Assembly (NCBI RefSeq): GCF_019703515.2
Contig: NC_059379.1
Coordinates: forward strand, 23,735,880 to 23,799,879
Direction of reading: 5' to 3'
Source of the DNA: Myxocyprinus asiaticus
Taxonomy: Eukaryota > Chordata > Actinopteri > Cypriniformes > Catostomidae
DNA length: 64,000 nt
The notes below the pieces were generated by a model, which saw only the letters and a list, made by a program, of their open reading frames with translations, made no database searches and had not been told where the DNA came from. Below, one piece after another: positions 1 through 11,909 of the stretch; positions within the stretch are counted from its first letter, which is position 1, and the number at the start of each line of letters is the position of its first letter. A program made the position numbers and the translations under genes.

Positions 1-550
1 GATGAATGTGGTTCGAGGCACATGGATACAGGACATCTTATCAGAGCAAATGGACAAATAAATAACAAAAGAAAGGAAAAGATGGATATCCGAAAACATG
101 TCATCTGAGCAGGTAAGTGTCATATCTTATGCAGTTATTTTGACTTATTGGAAACATTGATGTTTTGAAATAAATGACTTTACAAAAGTTAGGCAACATT
201 CGTTAACATTAGATATAACAATTGCTAGTCTGATCAGGTCAACCGTTGTAAAGTTTTTATAACTGCAGGATATTCTGGCCAAATAGCCCATAGTAGAAAC
301 TAATTTATAGCTTGTCATTGTTACCAACCAGTGGTCAACATCATTTCAAGACTCACATGTCCTTGTCAAGCCTAGGACTAAAGGATTTATTTATATAAAT
401 TATTGCCATTATAAAGAAAAATACACACGTGTGCTCGCAAGTGAAAAGTTCTGCACCGATTACAGTATAATTATTGTATTTCACTACAAACACACAGACA
501 TGTGTATGTGTGTGATTACACAACTACACATAAACCATATTAATAAAATA
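1..550. other. AT-rich sequence with no gene seen
   Basis: I see no coding exon, RNA gene or clear transposon end here. The only reading frame of any size (145-327, minus) is low-complexity and resembles nothing known to me. A short TG/CA-rich stretch lies near 480-520. Confidence 0.5.
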
Positions 551-554
551 TCTT

Positions 555-1073
555 ACCTGTTGAGTAAGAAAAAAGCCATCTCTGGGTCGCTTTAAAATCC
601 TTTCAGATCTCTGAGTTGTCGCCACCTCTGAAAAGCCAAGCCGATGTTGATTCGGGTTTTATTACGGACTCTGTTGCTTTCCCTTTTTGCTTGTAGACTC
701 TTCTCTGTTCGGGGTTTCTTTGTTTTTATAACCGGCGATTTTCCAGAGGTTTGCCGTTTTGAATGATCCATAGTCAATTTTTCTCATTCGTTGTGACAAC
801 AAACTTTGAGCTTCACGCTACTCCCACACGCGCTACAGTAACCAGAGTTTATTTTCTCTGTGTACGGATATGACGTGAACATGCACGGGCGAATGGCGTA
901 TGTATGCAATTTCCTGCGAAATCCCTCCCGACAGCTCTAAAATTATAAATCATTATTATAGATTTATCAAAGTGTTTTTGAGTGAAGAGATGGTTTGGAA
1001 GATGGATTTTTGTTGCATTCTCTCATTAATAACATTTTATTTTTTAACAAAAAAAGTTACATAGTGTAGCTTT
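555..1073 (-). mobile_element. Remnant of a small DNA transposon with a basic ORF
   Basis: A 61-codon frame on the minus strand (592-777) encodes a Lys/Arg-rich peptide ending in the motif INIGLAFQRWRQLRDLKG. The right edge (about 1052-1073) reads, on the minus strand, TTAAAGCTACACTATGTAAC. That resembles the terminal repeat of the element at 53070-53648, which carries a related basic minus-strand frame. The left terminal repeat was not found, so this copy is probably truncated. I recognise the R-I-N-I-G-x-A-F-x-R-W pattern as one that recurs in fish repeats, but I cannot name the family or a function. Confidence 0.4.
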
Positions 1074-2400
1074 AAATAAACTTAACTTTCTTAGTTCAAT
1101 CAACTTAAACCTAATTAAATTCAAATTGAATACTTAAATTCACAGAAATTTTATATTAAGTTAATTGGATACCATAGCAGTAGCTAGTAGCTGTGCTATC
1201 TCAACATCAGAGATGCCTTAAACTGCCATTTGAAGATACTTGACCCAACGCAACAACTAATGGTCAGTTACTGATAAGAGACCAACACCTACTGTCACAC
1301 TCATATTAAAATATCAAAATGGCGATAAAGTAGACAACACATGGGATTCAACACTTTACATGCAAATCACAAAGATGGTGACACTCAACAAACACATAAT
1401 TAAGTAAAAAATGAGCTCTGAATTATGGCTACATGACAAATAACTGAAAGAGAAAACAAAAACAACAACCAACAGCAGGAATTATAGCAGAAAACACTAA
1501 AACAATGAAAAATAGGTTCATAAGACTGCAACTTGTACAACGTATTCATGCTGCGGTGCATGCTGGGAATCCGAATATGTGAACGTGATGTGTGTTCTCT
1601 TGACTTATATTTTGGAGTTCAACTGAATAGTTTTTCTAAGTTTGATATCACAAGTTCAGCCAACAAAAACTTGGATAATTGAGTTATCTCAACAAGATCA
1701 ATCCAGTACAGTTATTCTAATACTACATTTTAAGTTATGATAACAATAAGGCAAAATCAATTTACGGTGAAACAATAGACCTAAAACAGTAACAGTTCAG
1801 CTGGGACCAAGATCTGAGAAGAGAGCTACACAAAGCTTTATAGGGTGATGTAATTGTCCTCTCTTACCCCACTTTCTTAGCACAGTCTGAGAGGGTGAAA
1901 TATTAGTGCAGAGACAGGCAGCAATGTGGGATTAGAGCTTGCTTTTAAATGTAATGTTTGATTTGATCTAAATTAACAATAATCTTTCGTTTCAGTTTGA
2001 ACTGTTTTGCATTTTTTATGTCAGATTCAATATAGCAAATTCAGGACATGTTTTGGGTCATGATCAGCATGTTCTGTTATGTCTTCATGAGTGAGTGTAT
2101 GTTGATGCAGAGTTCGGGATTAAAGTGGACTGCAGCCATGCTCTCTATAATCAGATTGAGGAGCTGCTGTTCGCCAAATCACATGTGGATGGAGTCTGCG
2201 AGGGGGAGGAGTTTCTAAGGTTTAATACAGGTTCAGATGTACGCCTGAAATGTAGTAATAATTCAAAATACGAATCCGGATTTACTGACTGGCACGTGCA
2301 CATCTGCACAGCTCTAGATGCATAATGAATGCCATAGGCTCGCGCTATAACTCTTTAATTATATCATAAATCATAAAGTCTGAGAGCAAGCTGTTTTCAG
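1074..2400. other. Intergenic sequence with no gene seen
   Basis: AT-rich single-copy-looking DNA. The 76-codon frame at 2095-2325 (plus) has no recognisable domain and no clear splice or promoter context, so I do not call it a gene. Confidence 0.4.
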
Positions 2401-2567
2401 ACTCATGATTCATTCAAGACGTTTTAAGGAAGTGTCATCAGTCTCGTCTCTGGAAATGATTCACAGAACTGCGACTCATCACTGATAGGACCGAACGCAA
2501 AAAGATGCCTGAGAGCTGATATTGTGAGGAGATCAGGAGGAGATATTTCCCATGGTGGAGAAAATAG
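2400..2567 (+). other. Possible 5' non-coding first exon of the tex2-like gene
   Basis: The sequence ending at 2567 (GAGAAAATAG) is followed by a good donor, GTGAGT, at 2568-2573. The next coding exon opens after a good acceptor (CTACTGCATAG, ending 5825), nine bases before the ATG at 5835, so the gene needs an upstream non-coding exon. This is the best candidate by position and donor quality. The left edge of the exon and the transcription start cannot be placed from sequence alone. Confidence 0.35.
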
Positions 2568-2696
2568 GTGAGTTGATTCTTCTGAAATTGTTTAAAAGCT
2601 TCTTTACTGTGTAGCCTATCATGTTACATACTGCGTGAAACAATTTTTCTTCGACTGGGTTTAATTCGCTGCAACGAATTAAAATGAGTAATACCT

Positions 2697-2930
2697 TGTA
2701 GAGCCGAGGAGGGCGGGGCCGGGCTGGAATGAGACACACCCGGTCCCCAATCAGCCTGATGGGGCGCGCGAAGGATAAAGGCGGCCGGGGGACGACAGTT
2801 CGAGAGAGAGAATTACAGACAGCTGTACTGTGTGTTTATAGTTGTGTGTTTTGTTTAAGTTGTTTATTAAATTATTATTTAAGTTGTCAAGCCGGTTCTC
2901 GCCTCCTCTTTTCCACCGAACCCCCTTACA
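2697..2930 (+). mobile_element. Solo LTR (234 bp) with 5-bp target duplication
   Basis: The segment begins TGTAGAG, ends CCCTTACA (TG...CA), and is flanked on both sides by TACCT (2692-2696 and 2931-2935). Inside are a GC-rich 5' half and a TTTATTAAATTATTATTT tract suited to polyadenylation. No internal retroelement sequence is attached, so this is a solo LTR left by recombination. The superfamily is probably Ty3/gypsy-like but cannot be fixed from an LTR alone. Confidence 0.75.
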
Positions 2931-2935
2931 TACCT

Positions 2936-3150
2936 TTATCTCGATACATCACTTCCTTGTCTCTGAAGGGCATAATAATCCATCTGAAACAGATTGTATT
3001 GACTTCAAAGCTTACTTCATATGACATTTAGCAGTGCTGTTAATATGCATGGGCTAAAAATGTTAGCTATCACAGATCGGCTGATGTATATAGAAATATC
3101 ATATAATTAACATAAATATAAATAACATTGTTAAAATCGAAATCGCATTA

Positions 3151-3203
<53 letters not shown>

Positions 3204-5451
3204 CAAAAACATTATTTGTTATTTTAAAAGCATATTTTAATGCAGTTTTTCGTATTTACAATAACAGCAAAAAACTTCCAATGGCAATTTTTAAGATAGA
3301 TGTAAATTACACTAAATCAGTTCATCCATGTTGTACATTGTTTTAATTCTTAATTATTAGGTTATTGTTGCTGTCCAACAAGATATATTGTACTGTCATT
3401 CATCCAAACATAGTTGTACAGAACAGATTATTCAAAGCCTTCAGCATGCAAGTCAGTGATGCTCATGTTTTCCCCAGATATTAAATGATCAAAAAAAAAA
3501 AAAAAAAAAAAACAAAATGCATAAAAATGCAGTTTACACAAAACTGGCACTTGAATACATCTCTTCTATTATAACCATATTTTCAATTTCTGAGTTCCAA
3601 GTCATTTTGATATTTTTTTCTGGGGCTTAAAGTAAAGAAATGTCATGTTGTTTAACCGTCCAGAGACAAAAAAAAAAAAAAAAAAGCCAGTCACAACAAA
3701 AGCTGACATTCTTGAAAAAAAGAAATGTTGGCATGGGTAGTGTAGAATAATCTTTTATGAATATTTCTTAAAAAAAAAAAAAAAATAATAATAATAAAAA
3801 AAAAATAAGTGTTTTAAAATTTAAAACTTTGGTGCACCATATTGAAGTCATGTGGTATAACTGACATGTTGGTACCCATTTTGTTGTTCATGTTGACAAA
3901 TCAGAGAAGAACCCTTATTTAGACCCTCAAGACTGAGTGTGAAGTTTTAAAAGACTTCTTGATATTTCTGACTCAAAATTTTTTGATATTTGTAAAAGTT
4001 ATTTTATACCTTGAAAATTTTGAAATTAATTATTAAGTTTGTACAGTCTCATGTATTCAAGGTGCAAGGAAGCCTTTTACTTGATGGTTACACAACATGG
4101 CATGTTTAGTGTCTTTAAATCCATTTGTATTTTTATTTTTGTAGAAAATGCCATAAAAGTTTTTTCAAAAGTTTATGAATTTGGACACAAAGCTTATATT
4201 TCTAAGAAATTGACAAGTGAGTATTAAACTTGATTTTGAGAAGATTTCTCATTTTGATCATGTTGTACATCCTTATTTGACAGTTGGTGACCCTGCAGAT
4301 ATCACTCAACAGGCTTTGAAACCATCCTGTTTCATGGTCTGCCACTCATATTTCATCCCACTAGATACCAGATTATGGTATACGCACACTGTTTATAGTG
4401 ATGATTCTAGTAGAAGGCAAAGCCTATGCGGCATTACAGGTTGCGTCGTTGACAGTTGTCACAAGATGATTTCAGTAGGATTAGATTAAACTCAGGAGGA
4501 CCGACATGACACATAGTTTCTGTAGATGTGCCCTTGAACAGTATGTTTGTTCATTTATTATTTCATTAGTCCTTTTTGAATGGAGTAGTGTTTAAAGAGA
4601 GTTTGCCAGTTGCTTGAGAATTGGTGTCACAGAGTTTCATAATCACAGTTGGTAGTCTTTAACTTACTTTTAAATGCCTTACTTGACCTAGAAAGAGAGT
4701 GGAAGCTTTTTGGATTTAATTCAGTCAGTGCAGTCTAGAAATGTCCCCTTTTCTCTGACTCAGAGATATTGTTGAGTCCCTCACTGTGGTTTCATTTTAA
4801 GATGTACTTTATATTACACTAGGGTGTTACAGTCCAAATGGAAATGCATTACAATTATTGGATATAACAAAATAGAAATGAGTTCTGTTTGTTTCAAACA
4901 TTGATTTATTACTTCAACTCTTTTAAGTAGCGCTAGACACAGTCAATGAACATGAACAATGATAATTATCCTGAGCAATAAAAAGTGCCCCTTGGCTTGT
5001 TTCAGATTTTTTTCTGAGTGGAAAAAAGAATACAAATAATTTTACGGGCAACAAATATTTTCAGCACATAAAGGGAAATAGAGAATGCTGAAATTTACCA
5101 TTATACTGAAAATGCAAATATTCAGCATTATCATTCTTGCACCAGTAGTTTGCCTTCCACAAATACTGTACAGTATAGGATATTACAAGGCACAAAGTCT
5201 TGGTCTTTCTTAAATCCTAATTTAGCAATAGAGTGTTAGTGCCTTTTTATGAATTTCCAAATAGGCAGATTGTGATCAGCAAAACCCTGCTTATGCATTA
5301 TGTAACATTTACAGACTCCACTATTCAAGGGATATACCTTTAGGGAGAAAAGTTAGAATGTCATGACAAAAATGATTTAGTCAATGCTTGTCTAAAGTGA
5401 GCATTGCCAATGAAAGGATCTTCATTATTGTAATAATGCTCTGTAATGCTC
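2936..5451. other. First intron of the tex2-like gene, AT-rich
   Basis: Holds a (TA)n microsatellite at about 3153-3199 and several A-runs (near 3490, 3668 and 3771). No exon was found; small frames at 4039-4489 are AT-rich and unsupported. Confidence 0.4.
3153..3199. repeat. (TA)n microsatellite
   Basis: About 23 uninterrupted TA units lie in the first intron of the tex2-like gene. Confidence 0.95.
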
Positions 5452-5714
5452 TTAAAGGGTCAGTCCACCCAAAAATGAGAGTTCTGTCAGCAGTTACTGC
5501 TGTTCCAAACCCATATGACTTTTTCTTCTGAGGAACACAGACAAGCTGTTAGGCAGAATGTTAGCCTCAGTCACCATTCACTTTAATTCCAGCATTTTTT
5601 CCATACAATGAAAGTGAATGGTGACTGAGACTACAATACTGCCTAACATCTCAATTTGTGTTTGGAACAACAAGAGGGTGAGCAAATCATTTTGGGGTGC
5701 ACTATACCTTTAAA
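5452..5714. mobile_element. Foldback MITE of the AGTTCACCC family, copy 1
   Basis: Starts TTAAAGGGTCAGTCCACCC and ends with the near-complement GTGCACTATACCTTTAA. Inner arms also pair: AGCCTCAGTCACCATTCACT at about 5570 and the complement of the same phrase at about 5613, so transcripts could form a long hairpin. Related copies lie at 7382, 8661, 12932, 20848, 26001, 28400 and 55053. This copy sits just upstream of the first coding exon of the tex2-like gene. Confidence 0.75.
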
Positions 5715-5825
5715 ACCGCTGATGGAAGTTAAACCAAAATGACTGTTTTCTATATATCTTGGAGGCAAAATAGTTGCATTGTCTTTTTCTGCTGATACAA
5801 AGATTTTACTTGTGCTACTGCATAG

Positions 5826-7086
5826 AGATAAATCATGGCAAGGACGACAGGAAATGATGGATTCTCTTGTGAGACCCAGAGGCCAGGTCTACAGCCCCCT
5901 CCTTCTCAGGACATGGAAAGGAGGGGCATAGTGATCCAGCTAACAGACACAGAGGGTGAATGGGACAGTCTTGATGACAATGACCTCATATTCACCCTGG
6001 AGTGTGATGGCCAAAAGTCACTCAGCTCCCTCCCAAAGCAAAGGCCGGGTTCGGCGGACATTCAGCCTGAGGATGAGTGGGACCTTAGCTCACCTGCATT
6101 CAAAGTTCCTTTCTCACCCTCTTCGCCAGGCTCCCTGGGAGAGCCTTTTACCTTGGGCTCTGGCTTCCCCTCACCCACTCACCGGCCCCTGGCCAGCCTA
6201 GTGAAGTCTTTGTCAACAGAACTGGAACTGAAAGAGTCCTCTCTGAAGCCCAAGCCACTGCTCAGCCTTGTCAAGTCAATTTCTACAGAGCTTTCCTGCA
6301 GTGAGCCGGAAGTGTCTCAATCCAAGTCAGATTCCAAGCTCAATCTGCACCTGTGGACGCAGTTCACCCAGCCTAAAAGCCCCAATGGTGACTCCCGCAC
6401 TGCCCCCCCTTCTCCAGTCAAACTGTCCCCAACTGAGCCCAAAGCAAGCTTCTTCAAAATGGAGCTGGTGGACACTCGACGCAAGCTCTCTGAGGCCATG
6501 CAGGAACCTCTTAGTATGTTCAGTAAGATCATGGTCGAGGACAGTGTCGGCAGCCCCAAGCACTAGTGGAGCACAGGGTCAATGGACTCGCCAAGCTACA
6601 AAGGCTTTGGAGTTGGGAAATCTAATACTGATTGACAGCAAGTGAATCTCCTAAGAGTGCTAGGAGAGCAGAATGTGAGCTCCAGAGTGCAATTGGACTG
6701 TGAGACAATGCAAACAGTTTGTGCAAAAATCTTGCTTTTCCCATGATCATCATAGTAGACAGGGACACTTTGATCCCATGATGGAGTCCATCGCACCAAA
6801 TAAGATCAGAACTGATGAGCAAGGTTTGGCAGAAGATATGAGAGGGCAATATTCCTCACCAGTTCCAGGAGTTAGACTTGTCTATGTAGCATTTTTATCA
6901 TACTGCTACGTTATCTTGCCTTTGTCATCTTATTGGTCTGGCCTGTTCCTCGGTTTAGCATTTGGATTGATGTTGGGGCTCGTACTTATCCGATGGGGCT
7001 CCACCAATCATCAGCACAGACTAAAAGGGGCCCACTACAATAGCATTCCCTTTGAGACTCTACAAAGCAAAGTGCCTTCTCTCAAG
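5826..7086 (+). pseudogene. tex2-like: tex2-like exon: N-terminal disordered region and membrane hairpin
   Basis: Chosen start ATG at 5835 follows the acceptor at 5825. The frame is open for 243 codons: a Ser/Pro-rich region with two similar blocks (LVKSLSTELE and LVKSISTELS), then RKLSEAMQEPLSMFSKIM. It ends at TAG 6564. After several stops in all frames the homology resumes in another frame around 6780 with two adjacent hydrophobic segments (about 6873-6999), as expected for the TEX2 membrane anchor, and runs to the donor at 7087. The segment 6567-6780 is too damaged to align by eye. Confidence 0.75.
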
Positions 7087-7381
7087 GTGAGTCTGATGCT
7101 CATTTTCAGTAAATTTTTCAGTGTGAACATATGTCAACATAGAATTGGTGTGATACTTTGTACTTGCATTGTTAACTTGAGCAAAGAACATTGCATAAAT
7201 TAAAGCATTGCAGCTACCGGTAATTTAAGGGCTAAGAAAAGCAGCAGAACAGCACCCTAGGTAACTGCCTCACAGACTGCTTTTCAACTAAAGCCTGCAC
7301 TTAAATATCAAAGCTCATGTTTTTCAGAAATAGATTTTTTTAACACTCTGCAGTGAATTTCACATTGTCTGAAATATGCAT

Positions 7382-7693
7382 TTAAAGGGATCGTTCACCC
7401 AACAATGAAAATTCTGTCATCATTTTCTCACCCTCATGTTGTTTCATACACATATGATTTTCTTTCTTCTGTGGAATGAAAAGGATGTTAAACAGAATGA
7501 CAGCCTCAGTCACCATTCACTTCATTGCACCTTTTTTTTTTTTGCAATTGGTGAATGGTGACTGAGGCAAACATTCTGCCTAATGTATGCTTTTGTGTTC
7601 CAAGGAGGGAAAGAAAGTCATAGATGTTTGTAACATCATGAGGGTGAGAAAATGATGACATAATTTCATTTTTGGGATGAACTATCCTTTTAA
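7382..7693. mobile_element. Foldback MITE of the AGTTCACCC family, copy 2
   Basis: Left end TTTAAAGGGATCGTTCACCC and right end GATGAACTATCCTTTTAA are inverted. Internal arms (CCTCAGTCACCATTCACTT near 7505 and its complement near 7550) are separated by only about 25 bases. It lies in the intron after the membrane-anchor exon of the tex2-like gene. Confidence 0.75.
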
Positions 7694-7943
7694 CATCTTG
7701 GTGCTTTTCTGCAAAGCCTCAGAAAGGCCTTTATTGCCAGTCTTTTCCATGATTAATTCTGCTCTAAAGTGTCTGATGCAGAATAAAACACACCCACTGC
7801 TTGTCACAACCAGCTACAGCTCTTATCCGGATGCCCCATTTCTTTAATTTGTCTGTCTCTGTGCTGAAACTCCTTCACGGTGAGGATGCAGCCATGCAGA
7901 GACTAGAATAGAATTTGTGAAGTGAAGTGTTTCTGGGTTTCAG

Positions 7944-8151
7944 GGCTGGATGAATGATGCACTTGATGCACACATATGATCCTGAGACTTACCACCCATC
8001 CCTCATTCACTCTGTGTATGCCACTTTGGAAGGACCCTATTTGCGGCTTGACTACCCCCGTAACAACATTCCCTGCTGGGCTACCTTTGATGAGCCCTGC
8101 CACAAAAAGAATTTCACTCACTCTCGGGTATTCCGACTCACTGGCAGTAAG
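7944..8151 (+). pseudogene. tex2-like: tex2-like exon with one-base frame shift
   Basis: From the acceptor the frame reads GWMN, then must shift by one base to continue as MHTYDPETYHPS. A short direct repeat (GATGCACTTGATGCAC) at the break suggests slippage. The exon is 208 bases long although phase 0 on both sides calls for a multiple of three. The rest reads well to the donor at 8152. Confidence 0.8.
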
Positions 8152-8326
8152 GTTCGTGAAGCTGATTTTCTATCTGCCTCTCAGTAGAAATTGATACATT
8201 GCCCTTCAGTGGCAGTGTGACACTGTTTTGCTCATGGTCTCTAAACCCAAATGGCATGAATATTAATGTGGCAGAAAGTTGCATAGATGCCATGTAATTC
8301 TAATGAATATGTTGCCTTGGTAACAG

Positions 8327-8600
8327 GTATTTCTTCTACCATTGGCTTTGGCAAACAAGAGAGTGTGGAACAGGAAGTATCCCATCTGTATAAGTTTGGC
8401 AGAAGGAGAAAGCGCTTAGGAGGAGGACACCATAGAGACCCAGAGAGTAGAGAAACCCACAGACTCAGTGATTGAAGACTGCCGTCCTGTCACACTCTAC
8501 CTCTTTGGACGAACAGGATGGGAGAAAGAGGAGTGGTTCCATCGACTTCTTTCTGTGTCCATTCACAATGAGGAGGACCATTGTGAATCCATATTTGGTG
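8327..8600 (+). pseudogene. tex2-like: tex2-like exon with in-frame TAG
   Basis: Reads VFLLPLALANKRVWNRKYPI and continues to an amber codon at 8417-8419, then resumes in the same frame with LYLFGRTGWEKEEWFHRLL. Acceptor AACAG/GTATTT and donor GGTG/GTAAAG are normal. The homology on both sides of the stop shows it is a nonsense change rather than an exon end. Confidence 0.8.
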
Positions 8601-8660
8601 GTAAAGTTGAAATCAGTTACTGTATGATGAAATAATCAACTGAACCAACATTCAAGTAAT

Positions 8661-9165
8661 TTAAAAGGATTTTTCACCCAAAAATAAAAGTGATGTCATT
8701 ATTTCTCAATCTAATGTTGCTCCAAACCTGTATACTGTTAATTTTTTCCATGGCACATAAAAGTAGAAATTTCATGCTCCTATTTTTCATGCAATGACAT
8801 TTTATATTTAGGTCTCTCAAGCTTAAAAAAATGACAAAATAGCACCATAAAATTAAGCCTTACGACTTATGTGTTACATTCCAAGTTCCATTTTTAGTTA
8901 TTGAGGGTCTTCAGCAGTGGGTCCACCAATTATTGGTTGATCTTAAACACATTTTTTGTGAAAAATTGTGAAAAAAATACAATATTAAGTAAACTTCAAC
9001 AAAGCTGAAGTAAAATTAAATGCACAAGAACAATAATGAATATTTAAATGGATTTACAATGTAATCATCCCAGCAAAGTATGTGAATACATTAATATGGA
9101 TCTATACGCATGTTATAGACTAGGCTTAAAATGCAACATTTTTGACAATATGTAATGGGGTCCCT

Positions 9166-9211
<46 letters not shown>

Positions 9212-9603
9212 CACCAAGGGGTCCTTGACCTGAAAACGTTGAAGTTAGTAACCAGCCAATCTGGCAGAAGCGCAAAAACCCGCAAGGTGAAAAGGGGACT
9301 CCCTTGTAGATGTAGATATCACGTAGATCCTCGAAAATCAGTGATTGCAGCCCTGCAGTCTGGTTCATGATTCAGATTGACCTGGTTTACTCGCTGAATG
9401 ATTTAGTCTTAATGGTCACTTTTGGAGCTTGACAGATGTGGTTACTATGAATTGTCATTATCCTGAATGGGAAAAAAACAAAAGACTTTTCAGAATTGTC
9501 CTTGTATGTTCATCAGGAAAAAAAAACAGCATACAGGTGGAGTGAAATGAGAGTGAGCAATTAATGACAGAATTTTCATTTTTCGGGGAACTATTCCTTT
9601 AAA
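8661..9603. mobile_element. AGTTCACCC-family element split by later sequence
   Basis: A left end (TTAAAAGGATTTTTCACCC at 8661) and an inverted right end (GGGGAACTATTCCTTTAAA at about 9588-9603) lie nearly 1 kb apart, much more than for other copies. Unrelated sequence including the (CT)n tract fills the middle, so it may be one element with an insertion or two half elements. Confidence 0.45.
9167..9209. repeat. (CT)n microsatellite
   Basis: About 21 CT units. Arg-Glu and Leu-Ser frames on either strand across this tract are repeat artefacts. Confidence 0.95.
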
Positions 9604-9751
9604 AACAATTTCTGTATGTTATGTTACCTTGTGTTTATGAATAGTTCTAATAAAGGTAGACAAAGTAAAGCGCTATAGTCTCTTACCGAAGCTGCTCTTT
9701 CTCCACAGTGTCATAAAAATCCCTATACTGATTATTTCTTTTGCTCTATAG

Positions 9752-9984
9752 ACAAGTCTGCATTGCATGAGGAGAACCCTTTGGGTCTGTCACATGGTGA
9801 TGAAGTCTCAAGCAGAGAGAGCACTGAGGATGTGTTCCATAGTGACCTGGTTGGCAGAGTAAAAGAGAAAATTTTACCAGACTATACATCTTACATGACC
9901 AATCTCATCTTCTCAGCACATGACAGTCCTCTAGCAAGCCCTTACCACAGCAGTACCCAGGGTAGTCCCACTGACAAAGAGCAG
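9752..9984 (+). pseudogene. tex2-like: tex2-like exon, itself undamaged
   Basis: Joins in phase 1 to the exon before and leaves in phase 0. It encodes an acidic linker followed by VKEKILPDYTSYMTNLIF, which matches the region just before the SMP domain. No stop or indel is visible. Confidence 0.75.
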
Positions 9985-10238
9985 GTGAGGCTCAAATAAA
10001 GAGATGTATCCCTTGTTTTTTCTATCCTTGCACATGTAGTTATTTACATTGTACACCTAGACGAGGTTAACATGAGATGTTAACATGATACTTTAATAAC
10101 TACCATCTTTCTTGTCTTTTGAAGTCTTAAAGTGCCACATACTAGGCAGTGAGTGTGCCTTCCATTGGCATTTGATGAGAAAAATATAATGTTCCTAAAT
10201 TACTAAAGATTTCTTTCTTCCATCCTCTTATTAAGCAG

Positions 10239-10379
10239 AACTTTTGTTGCTATGAGGATGAAACAAAGCCTGTCTGGTTGAATGCACTGATTGGCCGGAT
10301 CTTTTGGGACTTTCTTCATGAGAAGTACTGGGCTGATCAAGTCCAACAAAAGATACAACGAAAGCTAAGCAAAATCCGG
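10239..10379 (+). pseudogene. tex2-like: tex2-like exon encoding the start of the SMP domain
   Basis: 47 codons, open, phase 0 at both ends. Contains WLNALIGRIFWDFLHEKYW followed by a basic helix (KIQRKLSKIR), typical of the first part of the TEX2 SMP lipid-binding domain. Confidence 0.85.
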
Positions 10380-10452
10380 GTAAGAGAACAGGGAGTAGAA
10401 GATTTTACAGGATAACGTGAGAATCAGAATTTTCTTTAAAGGGGATGAAAGC

Positions 10453-10991
10453 CAGGGATTTTCAAACTTTTTGATGCCAAGGACCCCCAAATATGATGTT
10501 CCCCTTGTGAAGAACCTCATTACCTAAATAGACCCATATATAAGACCCATTTATATTGTGTGAGAAAAATAGTACGAAAAATATTATAAAGATAATGTGT
10601 TGTTTGCTAATTTTGTAAAACATTTCTGCCAAAAAAAAAAAAAATGTATATTACATTTATATGAACATTGTCAATTAAATTCAAATTTATTTGTTTGACA
10701 CTTTTCATAATAAATATTGTCCCATAGCAGCTTTACATAGAATTGACTTAAAGTTCCCAGTGAGCAAGCTAAAGGCAAGTGGTAAGCACAAACTACTGTA
10801 TGGCTTTCATTAGATTAAAATAATCACAATTAATAGCATAATTTCCAACCTGCCTTTAAAAAGCAACAAGTCAAATTCAATAAATGTTACTTTTTTTAAT
10901 GCATTTGACACTTTTTTCTCCTAAATTTTGTGCTGACCCCCTAGCACCACCCCACAAGCCCCCCTGGACACCAGTTTGAAAACCCCTCCTG
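10453..10991. mobile_element. hAT-like non-autonomous element containing an L2-type tail
   Basis: Left end CAGGGATTTTCAAACTTTTT and right end, as complement, AGGGGTTTTCAAACTGG are inverted versions of each other, in the CAGGGG...TTCAAAC style of hAT elements. Inside, about 10670-10745 is a diverged reverse copy of the LINE/SINE 3' tail also seen at 44520-44580. Confidence 0.5.
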
Positions 10992-11318
10992 TAAGCGATC
11001 TTTTACAGAATGGTGCTCAGAAAACATCCCGATTACTCAGAGTGGTGCAGTTGAAGCAGATTGTTTAAGTCAAACATATTCAGCTTCATAAGCAGTTGTC
11101 AGTTGTTAGTTTGCTGTGCAAGAATGCTACTTTTCTTCTGTTGCATTTGACAACTTTTGAGAACTTTAAAATTGTTATATTTGGCAACACTGAGTTGTTG
11201 CGCTGCTGCTCTCCTGCTCTGATTACAACAGGTCTCAACGGTATCTTTGTAGGGTGGAGTTTTGGAAAAAGGGGGCATTTCTAATACAGTGGCTAACATT
11301 GCTTACAGCACCTTTAAG
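10992..11318. mobile_element. MITE with GGTGCTGTAAGC ends
   Basis: The right end, read as complement, is CTTAAAGGTGCTGTAAGCAA. The left end CTCCTGTAAGCGATCTT is a worn copy of the same. No coding content. A further fragment of this end lies at about 26700-26720. Confidence 0.45.
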
Positions 11319-11446
11319 ATGTGTTTTAAGAAAGTATTGTTTCCACAGAGAAAACAGTACTGACCTCATTCTTTACTCTCTGCAGATTATTTATTTATTT
11401 ATTTATTTTAATAAATGAATACAAATAATAATAATAAAAAGGGATG

Positions 11447-11858
11447 TTAAAGGTGCACTCAGTAACTTTTGACTTTGTGTCAACTTGGACTTACACTGAC
11501 ACCTAGCGGCTTGGATGCAGCATAATTTAAAATCAATAGTTTTCAGTTTCAGATTCCATTAGTATTCACAGTCAGCCATGATTAATTTAATCAATGAGTG
11601 AAAGTGTCAAATAACAGGACAGTTGCTGAGATTAAGCTAGTAGTATTTGGCTGGTCATGTGATTCTAACATGGCAGCCCCCATGTGCGGACACTCTCCAT
11701 GTAGAATAAAACAGCTTTTATAAAGTTACTGATATGACTGGAGTCTTATTTTAATGTGAGTGGTCATGATTTCCTACATATATTGCAAAATTACAATTCA
11801 TATCTTTGGGAGTTAAACTTTGAGAAAATGAAGAAAAAATTACTGAGTGCACCTTAAA
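11447..11858. mobile_element. MITE with GGTGCACTCAGTAA terminal repeats
   Basis: Starts TTAAAGGTGCACTCAGTAAC and ends with the complement TTACTGAGTGCACCTTAA, giving near-perfect terminal inverted repeats of about 18 bp around 412 bp with no coding capacity. TTAA at the outer edges may be part of the target. It sits in a tex2-like intron just before the exon at 11910. Confidence 0.8.
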
Positions 11859-11909
11859 TGTTTCCATCTTGTGCACATGTATCTCTGTGTTTACCCTCTT
11901 TTATTACAG

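Noticed and set aside
2095..2325. 76-codon plus-strand frame
   Set aside because: No recognisable domain, no splice or promoter context and no homologous phrase known to me.
9091..9370. Frames rich in Arg-Glu or Leu-Ser around 9.1-9.4 kb
   Set aside because: They are translations of the (CT)n microsatellite.
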